A stretch of DNA of 64,000 nt from Lachnospiraceae bacterium (GCA_910575555.1 CAJTFX010000021.1:16556-80555); one strand, 5' to 3'. Shown: positions 29,167 to 38,680, counted from the first letter of the stretch. Program-made: numbers and translations. Notes: a model not told the origin generated them from the letters alone.

Positions 29167-29645
29167 CAGCAGCCCTTACCTCCGCCCCATATTGATCTTT
29201 CCTTATTATTATCCTGCTTTGGAGACATAAATGAATATCTGGCGGATGTCCCCTTATCCGTGGAAGGCTCTTTTACCTCATATATATGGTATTGCATGGT
29301 TGAGAGTTCAAAAAAACTAACACCGATATTTGTAGCATCATGCATAAACTCGTCCAGATCAGACTTATCCGTTGTTATATCTGTCAGCCTTTCCACAACC
29401 ACCGTATCATATTGTCCGCTGATCAGGCGTGTAATCAGCATATTCACCGCATCCCTGTCAATGTCACGGTTCGGTCCCTTGTTGACAATCGTTTCATTCA
29501 TCAGTGCTATACCTGCCACACTGCACTTCTGACGGTTCTCCTGAATAATCTTACGGAGATTACTTTCTGACTTATTAGAGTTCATAAACATGATTGCCGG
29601 ATGCATAAGTACACCAACAATAACACTTTTCACATTACTGCACAT
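29166..29645 (-). CDS. resolvase-like protein lacking the catalytic serine
   Basis: A 159-residue protein whose middle (S-G-Q-Y-D-T-V-V-V-E-R-L-T-D-I-T, about 80-95, then D-L-D-E-F-M-H-D-A) matches the second half of a serine-recombinase catalytic domain. The usual N-terminal Y-x-R-x-S is absent and the D-L-S-R segment is changed to R-L-T-D. It is therefore probably catalytically dead, perhaps an accessory or regulatory relative. Its C-terminus (A-R-Y-S-F-M-S-P-K-Q-D-N-N-K-E) is a worn copy of the repeat peptide at the end of recombinase 1. Start at 29645 after TAGGTGATTATC; stop overlaps mazF. Confidence 0.6.
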   Translation of the reverse strand: MCSNVKSVIVGVLMHPAIMFMNSNKSESNLRKIIQENRQKCSVAGIALMNETIVNKGPNRDIDRDAVNMLITRLISGQYDTVVVERLTDITTDKSDLDEFMHDATNIGVSFFELSTMQYHIYEVKEPSTDKGTSARYSFMSPKQDNNKERSIWGGGKGC

Positions 29646-29681
29646 GATAATCACCTACTCTTTCTCATATCTTTATTGACT

Positions 29682-29708
29682 GAAACACCCTACGGGTATC
29701 CCTACATG
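29682..29708. repeat. inverted copy of the palindromic repeat
   Basis: GAAACACCCTACGGGTATCC and the following bases are the reverse complement of the unit at 26476-26506 with a few changes. It stands between the resolvase-like gene and the hairpin-rich region. Confidence 0.75.
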
Positions 29709-29760
29709 CGCATTAAACAGCGCAATCATAATGAAACAAAAGAGAAGTTTTTGCCGGCAT

Positions 29761-30106
29761 TATCCTCTCATACAGAAAGGCCTTATCTTTCCGTTATCTA
29801 ATAACTGTAAGACTTGCCTGTATCAGAGGATAACGTGGCGTTTCCGCCACATTACCTCTCTGTTTCATCTGAAAATATCAGATTTCACTCTCGTTTGTCC
29901 CCGAATCGGGTAACATACACTGGGATGGCTGACATCCCACACTGCACCTCCATCATGCCCAACCAGATGGAATCCGCAGGCAGCCACTCCCGGAAAATGC
30001 TTTTCGCTGAAATTCCGGCGCTGTTTTACCTCATTATCTCTGGCTGCCATACCAGTAGGCACAATCCTCTGCTCCATACCTTCACGGGCAACAATGCTAG
30101 CCATTG
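29761..30106. ncRNA. probable large structured RNA (hairpin-rich region)
   Basis: A 720-base stretch (29646-30378) lacks a convincing gene but holds an unusual density of exact stems: a 15-base pair with one mismatch (29761-29775 with 29818-29832); GTTAT/ATAAC (29793-29805); GTGGCG-TTTC-CGCCAC (29835-29850); ATCTGA/TCAGAT (29867-29883); TGGGATG/CATCCCA (29921-29939); TCCATC/GATGGA (29949-29971); an 8-bp long-range stem (29979-29986 with 30041-30048) enclosing CCGGAA/TTCCGG (29990-30018); CAATG/CATTG (30092-30106). This nesting is typical of ornate bacterial RNAs. The strand cannot be decided. Frames of 94 and about 119 codons remain open across it on either strand, but neither has a good ribosome site. 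Confidence 0.55.
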
Positions 30107-30315
30107 CAGGTACATCTTCGCACGAAATGGGATTCTGCCACCCCTTCATTCCAACATAAACATAAACGGATAAAAAGGCGAAAATAAAATCAGGTGTATG
30201 CGTGTCCTATTTATTTTTTCAATGTGAAAGGCTTTACTCAGCCTATAACCATAATAAGACAAACACCCTGATTTTTTTACGTCATAGATTGGCTGACAAC
30301 ACGACATAATTTGGT

Positions 30316-30347
30316 AAATGTACAGGCGAAACAAATCTATGTACCAT
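30316..30347. other. candidate recombination site upstream of the integrase
   Basis: AAATGTAC (30316-30323) and ATGTACCAT (30339-30347) share words with the inverted repeat AATGTAC-N5-GTACATT downstream of the integrase gene (31321-31339). A pair of such words on either side of a tyrosine recombinase gene could be arm or core sites. This is resemblance only. Confidence 0.25.
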
Positions 30348-30378
30348 CTAAAAAACAATATAAATAAGGAGATCAGAT

Positions 30379-31299
30379 ATGAACGATTTACAGACACAGA
30401 TTAAAAACTATTTGGAATACTGCAGATGCCAGAAACGACTAGACGAAAAGACCTTAAAAGCATACCGGATAGATTTGGAACAGTTCCACAAAAAAATAAC
30501 AGTCGACAACATTACGGAAATCACTCTAGACACATTGGAAGATTTCATTGCAGGGCTGCACCATGACTATAAGCCTAAAACTGTAAAAAGAAAGATTGCC
30601 TCCGTAAAGGCATTATTCCACTACCTTGAATATAAAGAAATCATCGATCAGAACCCTTTCCATAAGATACATGTAAAATTTCGCGAACCTGCAATACTCC
30701 CCAAAACAATCCCCCTCCATACCGTAGAACATTTCTTATCTACTATCTATAACCATCATGCAGAAGCAAAGACAGAATACCAGAAGAAGAACACGCTCAG
30801 GGACATTGCCGTAATTGAACTGCTCTTTGCTACCGGGATGCGGATTTCAGAATTATGTTCCCTGAAAGTAAGCGATGTAAACCTTTACGACAGAAGTATT
30901 TTAATTTACGGAAAAGGAGCAAAAGAACGGAAAATCCAGATCGGGAACGATGACGTTATCCATGTTCTGGAAGAATACAAAGCATCTTTCTTTCCAAAAA
31001 TGCAGTCCTGCGGACACTTTTTTGCAAATCTGTCCGGCAAAGTGCTTTCCGACCAATCTGTGCGCAGAATGATCAATAAATACACCTCGCTTGCAGCCAT
31101 AGAGTTACATATTACCCCGCATATGTTCCGTCATACCTTCGCCACAAGCCTGCTGGAAGCAGATGTGGATATCCGCTATATCCAGGAAATGCTTGGGCAT
31201 AGCTCCATTAATATCACGGAAATCTATACCCATGTTGCAATGTCAAAACAGCGGGATATTCTGGCAACGAAGCATCCCAGAAAGGATTTCCATATCTAA
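30379..31299 (+). CDS. tyrosine recombinase/integrase (XerC/XerD-like)
   Basis: A 306-residue tyrosine recombinase. The SAM-like N-terminal domain (residues 1-95) is followed by a catalytic domain: A-T-G-M-R-I-S-E-L-C (first Arg near 155), the beta-hairpin Lys in Y-G-K-G-A-K-E-R-K, H-M-F-R-H-T-F-A-T (His-x-x-Arg), L-G-H-S-S-I-N-I-T and the nucleophile in I-Y-T-H. All catalytic residues are present. It is plus-oriented, against the serine recombinases, after the hairpin-rich region, and is followed by a strong hairpin. RBS AAGGAGATCAGAT. It may move a small element made of the structured region and itself. Confidence 0.92.
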   Translation: MNDLQTQIKNYLEYCRCQKRLDEKTLKAYRIDLEQFHKKITVDNITEITLDTLEDFIAGLHHDYKPKTVKRKIASVKALFHYLEYKEIIDQNPFHKIHVKFREPAILPKTIPLHTVEHFLSTIYNHHAEAKTEYQKKNTLRDIAVIELLFATGMRISELCSLKVSDVNLYDRSILIYGKGAKERKIQIGNDDVIHVLEEYKASFFPKMQSCGHFFANLSGKVLSDQSVRRMINKYTSLAAIELHITPHMFRHTFATSLLEADVDIRYIQEMLGHSSINITEIYTHVAMSKQRDILATKHPRKDFHI

Positions 31300-31307
31300 A
31301 AATATAC

Positions 31308-31365
31308 AAAATCCCAAGCAAATGTACCATATGTACATTACCTATGGTGTATTGCCTGGGATTTT
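31308..31365 (+). terminator. nested hairpin after the integrase gene
   Basis: AAAATCCCA (31308-31316) pairs with TGGGATTTT (31357-31365), then GCAA with TTGC after one mismatch. Inside is AATGTAC-N5-GTACATT (31321-31339). The outer stem ends in a T-rich strand and can terminate integrase transcription; the inner inverted repeat has the size of a tyrosine-recombinase core site. Confidence 0.6.
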
Positions 31366-31470
31366 AATTTATCTATCCCTCATAAACGCAGTAGTCAAAG
31401 AAACAAAAACTTTATGTTATTAAAATTTTCTTTTGTTATACCATGACACTAATTCTTCATTAAAATTTAT

Positions 31471-34400
31471 CTATCTCATATAGATCTGCTCCATGATCTC
31501 TCTAAGTTTCTTCCCTTGTTTGAAATCCAGAGCCATTATCAAACACCTCAATAGATTCACTGTTACGAATGACATATATATTCTTTGCCCCCTTTGCAGA
31601 ATTTCATCCCATAGCAAGATAAAACTTTCTGTGGCAGATCTTTTCTCATCCATAGCCGCAACGTATTCCATAACCCTCAATAAATATGCCTCATCCTGCT
31701 CTTTTTGCTCTGTTTCCCACTGTTTCCAAATCCACCGCTTTATCTTAGGTATTGCTTTCAATACAAAATCAATATCCATATACTGTAAATATAAACTTAT
31801 TTCTGCAACTTCTTGACAGGAACCCTCGATATTTTCTTTTTCAAAAAATATTGCCAGCCTCTCTTTTAGGGCATCCTTTTTCTCTTTTGTATAAATGCTT
31901 TTACTTCTATTTTGATTAAAATATCCATAATCCCTATTTATAGAATTTAGATAGGAGAAAATTTCTTCCAAAGTATATTGGGAATTCCCTTTTTGGCAGC
32001 ACGCTACCATCTGCTGTAAAATTTCATCTGCATAGCAACAAATCCCCTGTGCGCTTTTTCCTTCCTCCTGATAACCTATTTCCTGTCTCAGATACCCAAA
32101 CAAAAGCACTACTAACTGCATGTAGATTTTCTTTTGAATGCTTTCTTCTCCTTCCTGCCATTTCTGAAAAATAGCTTCTCCTTGTCCATCTGGCATCACA
32201 TCTGCTTTTCTTTTAAAATAATCTGTTTTTTCTGGAATTATCTCTCCAAAAAGATAAAACTGCTGCTCATCATGCTCTAAAATATAACGGAGAATATGCA
32301 TTCTATACTCCTCTGATTTTTTTACTTCCTCAACAATCTTTTCTATTGTATCCACCCGTAAATCAGGATGGTCAATATTTACTTCATATGACTTCATATT
32401 CTGTATATCTATATAATCCCGGACTGCATTCAGCCCTTTCATACGGAGAAGTTTATCTTTGCTGAAAAGCATTGCGCCTTCAATTCTAAAACAATTTATA
32501 TTACGATTCCCAGACTCGTCCTCCCATAAAATTTGGAATCCTTGATAAAAAACATCATCCAGCAGCCATGTTATCTCATATTCCCTGTCATCTCCTGTCC
32601 CTCTTTTTCTCTTTATGCTTTGGTTTAACCCACACTTCATAGCATCATCAATCCATTGGTTAAAAATAAACCGTTCTATTAGATTCTGCCCTTCAAGGAC
32701 AGCATACCGTCCTTGAAAGTTTTCTAAAATTGGTTTTATCCTTGGATCTTCGCATATCTTTTCCGCATAATAGGGGGGCATATCCTCTGATGCCGACTGC
32801 ACCAATGCGCCAATCCCTACCTCAAAATATCTCTCTGCTGAATTATTCTGATTTGCCCCGATAATAATCTTAACTAGCTGTTCAAAAATAAGGTCTTCCA
32901 GCCCCTTCTCTGCCTCCATCCTCAAGCTGAGCCACTGAAACATCCATCCATAATATGCTTTCCTATACACCCCCGATGGAATCCTGCTGAAGCCTGAAAA
33001 TATGAATCCTGCCAGTTCTAAAGCATAATACTCCTTATATCGCCCTTCTTCGATCTTATCTACTGTAGAGCCGTAGGAAAAAACAGAGTAATTAAGGAAA
33101 AGCCAATTCGATACCTTGGATTTCCACGCCTCATTACGCTCGCTGCACCAAATTTCTTTTAATAAAAGCTCCAAATTTTTTTGAAGGCAACACAAAAAAG
33201 CCACTGATTCCGGCAACGCTTCTGGACGGATGAAGTCATTCATCATTCTACGCGGGGATGCCGTAATATAAATAAGATAATTGCAAACCGTGGATAGTTC
33301 TTCTGGAAAATTTTCCAGAAAATCTCCATCCTCATCAATTTGGAAGATTAATAATTTCATATATTCAAACGGAGGCACAATATAACAATATCCCTCCTCA
33401 AACATGCGTGAAATTACTTCTATATACTTTTCATCCGTTATCGCCCTTTTATCATGCAACAACTCAATGATGTCTGTTGTATTGTAAATATAACTGTCTT
33501 CAAACTGTTCATAGCTGCTGAACCAACGGTCATCACATACCAAAACACCCTTTCCTTCCTGTGTAAAATGCATCAAATCCAACAGTGCATCTGAATGCAG
33601 CCCGAAATTAAGCTCTTCTTTTTCATAATGTCCAAAGAAACAAATCCTGTCTTGCTCCTGTCCTTCCCTGATGTCCGCTGTCAGTTCTTTCAAAAACGCC
33701 AATGCTGCCTTTCCGCTTTCTTCGTTTTCAACTTTTTCCTCTGTCATACGGAACACTATATCAAATACATACAGTTCACACTTCTGTGAAATTATATTGC
33801 CTGCTTCCAATTCATACATATTCCGCAAAAATATATGATCCACCAAAATTGGCAGTTTCCCTTTATAGCTTACTAATCTTTGGACAATATCTTCGCGTAT
33901 TGGTTTCCCGTATCTTTTTAAATATCGTGTTTTTAAATCTTCATTTATATCTCCACGCTGTGCCAGAGCTTCAAGCAATTCAGCGCCATTGATAGCAGCT
34001 TCCCGCATTTCATCTGGAACCATTTTTTGCCTTTCAAGCAAATCTGTTTTCAAATTTTCCTCAATCCAAAAGAAACCGTTTTCCCTTGCTGTTTCGTAAG
34101 GAACAGTATCTGCCATGTCTACCCCAGGTTTTTCCCACAAATCAGCCGTTTTCTCATCAGGTCTTGACACAAAATGCAGGTTCCGCTTTTTCCACATTTC
34201 CATTATTTCCTTTTCTTCCTGTATAACATCCGGCTGAATCTGCCTGCAATTTCTTTCCTCCAAGGCGATTAAACGATGGATATCCCCGGACAAATATATT
34301 TTATCCCAACATTGCTGCATTTTTCTCCATAATCCAAGATGTTTTAAATGGACAACCGTTGAAAAATCCAGTGCAATCGTTTTGCCCAAAGATTTTTCCA

Positions 34401-37257
34401 AACGGCCTCTTTCTATTCGATGCCCTCCGAAATTCACCATCAGCGGCTGTTTCCATAATACTTGATCTTGATTATACTTCCACAACTGCTGGCAATATTG
34501 TGAATAACTTATATTTCCAGCACTATCAATAATCACATGATAGGGTACCTGACAATTATTGTAGAGTTCATTTTTCTGCTCACTTGCCTTTCTTGCCGCG
34601 TCCAGCAGCTCACTTGCCTCCTTAAATGTCATTTGCTTAAAATAATCTGCCTGATCCAGCGCCTGCAATTTTATAAACAACTCATGTGCCGTTTCACTAT
34701 GCCCAATCCCATATAAGAAATGCATCGCCCAAAGCATGATCCGAGGTTCATCATTAGCTACCATACATGCCTTTTTCGCATACCTTGCAGCTTCATAGAT
34801 GTCTATCCGGCTCTCATGTTCTGCCAGCATCTGATAAACTGCCACATCCCTAATCCCTTTTTTCAACCCGCCTTTTAATGTTGCAACTGCCTCATGCTCC
34901 TCACCATTCAGGAAATAACATTCAGATAAAAGAAACAGCACTCTCCTGTTTGCCACTTTTTCCCACAGAACTTCCGCCTTTTCAATTGCCTCTTTATACC
35001 TCCCCAAAATTTTTAAAGCTTGGATTTCATAGAACTGCACTTCATCCGTAATGTAACAATCCCCTTTACTGTATAATTCCCCTATCTTCTCCAGACAGGA
35101 TGCCTGGTCATTCTGCATGGCAAGACAGCGGACGATATGTATTTCCGCCATAGGGTTTTTAAACTTTTCTCGCCATTCCCTGCTATATTTTTCCGCATCA
35201 TCCCATTTCTTTATTTTTTCAGAGCAATGGATTAAATTTATCAAATCTATTTCTTCCCCTGTTTGTTTATAAAAACCTTCAGCATAATGAAACAGCTTTT
35301 CATATTCCTTCATGCTTTCCAATAATAAATACCGGATTCTTTCCTGTACCTCTGCTTCAAGCCCGCTTCCCTCCAGACTCTCTTGTATCTCCTTTCTCTC
35401 GCTTTCCTTACTACAGGATCTTGCTGCAAGTTCATACCAATATTCCATCATATTCTTTTCTTTGAACTTATACTGGAATTTCTTCAACTGTGCATACGCC
35501 TGTCCCAAATTCCCTTTCCCTAATTCCAGATAGATACTGGCAAACATAGGCTCAATCTGATAGTTGGATTTTTGAATCTGCTTTTCGATCTCTCCTGCAT
35601 CTATTTCTGGCATATCCTCTCCTATTGAGTATAAAAAAATAATAGCCTGGTATTGGTAAGGATCTATATCCAATAATTTTTTTGCTACTTCCTTCCCATC
35701 ATCCCTATATGCATCAGAAATAGATAATGTACTTAACCATACGGAAAGGATCTGTTTCTGCAGGTCTGCATTTTCTGCCTGCTCCGCAAGTGTAAGTGCT
35801 TTCTGGTAAACCGATAAAATGCCGGCAATCTCCTTCTGTATAACATCATCTAATAATATCATAGGATTTATATACATGGGCGGCAATAAATTATCCTCTT
35901 GAACTGTGTTTTTCGCAGGAAATAATTTCCAATAACGGACAACCCCATGCATTGCCAGATAGATAGGGACATCTTTCATGCTGCGTTCTGCCAATTCCAA
36001 ACATTCCTCTGCCAGATCATATTCCCCATCCATAATATATACAAGCGCCATAAGATAATGCGTATTGTGGTCTGCCATCTGCACTCCCATTTGATAAGCT
36101 GACACTGCCTCTTCTATTTCCTTCCCAAATATACATTGCTGGAGATATGTATTCAGCACAGAAACATTGTCTATCGGCTGCAACAGGCTTTTCACCTTTA
36201 AAACATTCCCATTCTGCTGATATTTTTTTGCAAAATAAACCCTGCAATCATAGTCTGGATCATATTCCAATGCTTTCTGCAAATACTTCTGTGCATTACT
36301 CGCACTTTTCTTTTCGTCCAGACACCAAATTGCACGGGTGTAGTAAAGCTCTGCCAAAACTTTTAGAGGCTTACTCCGGCTTCCCCTTACTTTTTCTGTC
36401 AGACGGATCAGTTCCTGCCAGGCTTCCTCATTTTTCCCCCTGCTCCTTATGGCAAGGATATGCCTTAAATCATCCCTGATAAATTCACTATAATCCTCTA
36501 CGCCCTTTTCATAACCTGCATAATTAGCTACAAAATCATCTCCGTAATGTTTCTTTCCATTATCAAAACCATATCTTGTATCTTGATATTCCTTTGGAAC
36601 TTTCCGCTCCTCTACCGCTCTCTCAATCTGTTTGAAATACAAAGGCACAAATGGTATCTTATTATTTTCCAAACACTTCTGCATCTTATAATTACTGATA
36701 AGTTTCAATCCTATTGCATGGCCACCGGATTCAGAAGCTTCCATTCTTTCTTCAATTAAAATACCAACCACATGCTCCCGATAAAGAACTGGACTCCCTG
36801 ACATTCCGGAATAATCGGCAATTTTACTTTTTTCACTTATTAGAAGGGAAATATCATACTCATTCATTGTATTGAGGGGTAAATAATCATTTATATATAA
36901 ATCAACCGGATATCCATCCACTCCTTCTACCACTGGATACCCATAAGATACCACCTCTGTGTTACGTCTCATTTGATCCAAATAACACCCTAATTGAAGA
37001 TACTGTGTTTCCACTGTTTCCGCCAGTTTTAACACTGCAAGCGGGCTATTTGACTCAGAAACCAGAATTGCTTCTACTGGAAATTTTTCTTTACCAACAA
37101 TATTAAAAAACGTAAGTACAATTTCTGCATCCCCATCTATATATTCTAAGATACAATGCGTTGCGGTAATTGCAATATCGCCACTGACTAAAAAAGCTGT
37201 CCCATCATGTTCCCCACACGTCAATTTGGCAACTGCCTCTTTCGCCCTTTCAATCAT
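31471..37257 (-). CDS. very large trypsin-like/TPR/PIN-like protein of a probable conflict system
   Basis: A 1928-residue protein, AT-rich gene. Residues 1-200 resemble a trypsin-like peptidase: A-T-H-C-I with His34 and Y-S-G-M-S-G-S-P-V-L with Ser153; the position of the catalytic acid reads S-P-L-A-V-L-K-L, so the usual Asp is missing. Residues about 270-930 are helical repeats of TPR type (for example Y-L-Q-K-A-L-E-Y-D-P and A-R-Y-A-K-K-A-C). A PIN-like nuclease segment may span about 955-1330 (I-A-L-D-F-S near 959; V-C-D-D-R-W-F near 1240). The rest is helical and unassigned. No P-loop was found. Transcribed eight bases after a metallo-beta-lactamase gene; MBL plus trypsin-like protein pairs occur in type I AVAST-like immune loci. 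RBS GGAGGGTGTT. Confidence 0.7.
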   Translation of the reverse strand: MIERAKEAVAKLTCGEHDGTAFLVSGDIAITATHCILEYIDGDAEIVLTFFNIVGKEKFPVEAILVSESNSPLAVLKLAETVETQYLQLGCYLDQMRRNTEVVSYGYPVVEGVDGYPVDLYINDYLPLNTMNEYDISLLISEKSKIADYSGMSGSPVLYREHVVGILIEERMEASESGGHAIGLKLISNYKMQKCLENNKIPFVPLYFKQIERAVEERKVPKEYQDTRYGFDNGKKHYGDDFVANYAGYEKGVEDYSEFIRDDLRHILAIRSRGKNEEAWQELIRLTEKVRGSRSKPLKVLAELYYTRAIWCLDEKKSASNAQKYLQKALEYDPDYDCRVYFAKKYQQNGNVLKVKSLLQPIDNVSVLNTYLQQCIFGKEIEEAVSAYQMGVQMADHNTHYLMALVYIMDGEYDLAEECLELAERSMKDVPIYLAMHGVVRYWKLFPAKNTVQEDNLLPPMYINPMILLDDVIQKEIAGILSVYQKALTLAEQAENADLQKQILSVWLSTLSISDAYRDDGKEVAKKLLDIDPYQYQAIIFLYSIGEDMPEIDAGEIEKQIQKSNYQIEPMFASIYLELGKGNLGQAYAQLKKFQYKFKEKNMMEYWYELAARSCSKESERKEIQESLEGSGLEAEVQERIRYLLLESMKEYEKLFHYAEGFYKQTGEEIDLINLIHCSEKIKKWDDAEKYSREWREKFKNPMAEIHIVRCLAMQNDQASCLEKIGELYSKGDCYITDEVQFYEIQALKILGRYKEAIEKAEVLWEKVANRRVLFLLSECYFLNGEEHEAVATLKGGLKKGIRDVAVYQMLAEHESRIDIYEAARYAKKACMVANDEPRIMLWAMHFLYGIGHSETAHELFIKLQALDQADYFKQMTFKEASELLDAARKASEQKNELYNNCQVPYHVIIDSAGNISYSQYCQQLWKYNQDQVLWKQPLMVNFGGHRIERGRLEKSLGKTIALDFSTVVHLKHLGLWRKMQQCWDKIYLSGDIHRLIALEERNCRQIQPDVIQEEKEIMEMWKKRNLHFVSRPDEKTADLWEKPGVDMADTVPYETARENGFFWIEENLKTDLLERQKMVPDEMREAAINGAELLEALAQRGDINEDLKTRYLKRYGKPIREDIVQRLVSYKGKLPILVDHIFLRNMYELEAGNIISQKCELYVFDIVFRMTEEKVENEESGKAALAFLKELTADIREGQEQDRICFFGHYEKEELNFGLHSDALLDLMHFTQEGKGVLVCDDRWFSSYEQFEDSYIYNTTDIIELLHDKRAITDEKYIEVISRMFEEGYCYIVPPFEYMKLLIFQIDEDGDFLENFPEELSTVCNYLIYITASPRRMMNDFIRPEALPESVAFLCCLQKNLELLLKEIWCSERNEAWKSKVSNWLFLNYSVFSYGSTVDKIEEGRYKEYYALELAGFIFSGFSRIPSGVYRKAYYGWMFQWLSLRMEAEKGLEDLIFEQLVKIIIGANQNNSAERYFEVGIGALVQSASEDMPPYYAEKICEDPRIKPILENFQGRYAVLEGQNLIERFIFNQWIDDAMKCGLNQSIKRKRGTGDDREYEITWLLDDVFYQGFQILWEDESGNRNINCFRIEGAMLFSKDKLLRMKGLNAVRDYIDIQNMKSYEVNIDHPDLRVDTIEKIVEEVKKSEEYRMHILRYILEHDEQQFYLFGEIIPEKTDYFKRKADVMPDGQGEAIFQKWQEGEESIQKKIYMQLVVLLFGYLRQEIGYQEEGKSAQGICCYADEILQQMVACCQKGNSQYTLEEIFSYLNSINRDYGYFNQNRSKSIYTKEKKDALKERLAIFFEKENIEGSCQEVAEISLYLQYMDIDFVLKAIPKIKRWIWKQWETEQKEQDEAYLLRVMEYVAAMDEKRSATESFILLWDEILQRGQRIYMSFVTVNLLRCLIMALDFKQGKKLREIMEQIYMR

Positions 37258-37266
37258 AACACCCTC

Positions 37267-38502
37267 CTATAACACAATCTTCTGTCCTTTAGCCAAATAT
37301 ACAATATCCAACTGTTTATCACTTTTTACCTTTTTTTCAAATTCTTTTACCTTATCTATCTCGTAATTAAAAAAAATCTGTTTGGGATATTTCGCTCCCC
37401 ATACTATAATTTTTGCTAATGTCTCTATATCTGGATGCCCATATTTTTCAGAACTTGTAGAGATCAAATATTTTTCTGTCACACAGTTGGCAAAGAATCC
37501 ATCTGATATATTTCTTACGGAACCATGATGTGGAAGTTTTATCGCATCAAATATACCACCAATCTTTCCGTTTTCCATAACCTTTCCTGCCAGATTATCC
37601 GCTAAAAGCAATATCCTTTTCCCTCTATATTCCAACAGCAAGGAAATTGATGCTGCATTTGTCTTTGAAGAATCTGTTTTTCCTTGTCTTTCCGCTAATT
37701 TCTCTATTTCCTTTATATCCTCATTTCCTCTAAGCCTAGCTGAAATCTGCTTCTTCTCCCCAACATTTTCCTGTGCAGAAAAACGATAATAATACTCATA
37801 TGCATCATCAAATAACTTATCTTCTGAAAATTGAAATGAAATCCGGCTGCGCTTCAATTCATATTTCCATTTTTTTGCAAGTTCTTCCAATTCTTCCTGC
37901 CCCGGAAGAAGAACCTCTATGGTACATACATCCCCCAATCTGATTTTCTCCTGCTGCTTTTTTACTGCTTTTCCCCCAAAATGCAGATTCCAGTTATATC
38001 CCCCTTGCAAAATTAAAGCCGCAAGCGACGTCCCCTGCAAGGCACTTATCTCTTTTTTGCCCTGTGCAAATTGGCGCATCTCCTGAGAAACACCCTGTGC
38101 AACTATCTTTTGCAAAATCTGTTTCTCTGCTTTCCCTGTTGCCAATTCCTTATGGAACTGTAAATGCCGATAACTGTTATGCCAGATATTCTGTATCCTT
38201 ATAATTTTAGATTCTGCAAAAGAGCCATTTTCCTTCAACAGTTCAATAATTCCCCCAATATGGTCGTTGTCGATATGTGTGACAACCAATAAATCTAAGC
38301 CCTTTCCCTTTTCTTTTATCTGTAGTAAACGTTCCCTCAAACAAGAAGTGTATGTTTCACTCGTTCCACCATCTATCAACATCCGTATATCTTCGCGTGG
38401 AATCGTAATCAAAATACAATCACCTTCATTTGCAGGGAGCATCTCTATCCATATTTCCGATTCTTTACTTATACCTTTTTCTCTAAGATTTTCTTTCCCC
38501 AT
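37267..38502 (-). CDS. ComEC-like metallo-beta-lactamase-fold hydrolase
   Basis: A 411-residue soluble protein. The metal motif reads T-H-I-D-N-D-H-I-G-G (about residues 62-71), the H-x-D-x-D-H form seen in ComEC/Rec2, and a second metal site is in L-P-H-H-G-S-V-R-N (about 325). L-L-A-D-N (near 300) is also ComEC-like. There are no membrane segments, so this is the hydrolase part alone, probably a nuclease or phosphodiesterase. The start at 38502 is chosen because GAGGGGTGATG precedes it. It heads a two-gene operon with the 1928-residue protein, suggesting that they act together. Confidence 0.75.
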   Translation of the reverse strand: MGKENLREKGISKESEIWIEMLPANEGDCILITIPREDIRMLIDGGTSETYTSCLRERLLQIKEKGKGLDLLVVTHIDNDHIGGIIELLKENGSFAESKIIRIQNIWHNSYRHLQFHKELATGKAEKQILQKIVAQGVSQEMRQFAQGKKEISALQGTSLAALILQGGYNWNLHFGGKAVKKQQEKIRLGDVCTIEVLLPGQEELEELAKKWKYELKRSRISFQFSEDKLFDDAYEYYYRFSAQENVGEKKQISARLRGNEDIKEIEKLAERQGKTDSSKTNAASISLLLEYRGKRILLLADNLAGKVMENGKIGGIFDAIKLPHHGSVRNISDGFFANCVTEKYLISTSSEKYGHPDIETLAKIIVWGAKYPKQIFFNYEIDKVKEFEKKVKSDKQLDIVYLAKGQKIVL

Positions 38503-38680
38503 AAATACATCACCCCTCTTCTGCCACAACGATCTTTAAATTTATCCGCTTCATTATAGAAAAGTATAGTATTTTTATCAAGAAGATTCAATACCATTAA
38601 TATTTCTTCTCCTCTTAACCAAACGCTTTCCTCTTCAAAATGATTGCAAAGTGAGAATGTGGTGTGTATTTTGTGAATTT

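Noticed and set aside
29865..30149. 94-codon minus-strand frame across the hairpin-rich region
   Set aside because: No ribosome site, and the opposite strand is open as well over most of the region; the exact nested stems explain the conservation-like look better than a protein. Kept only as an alternative.
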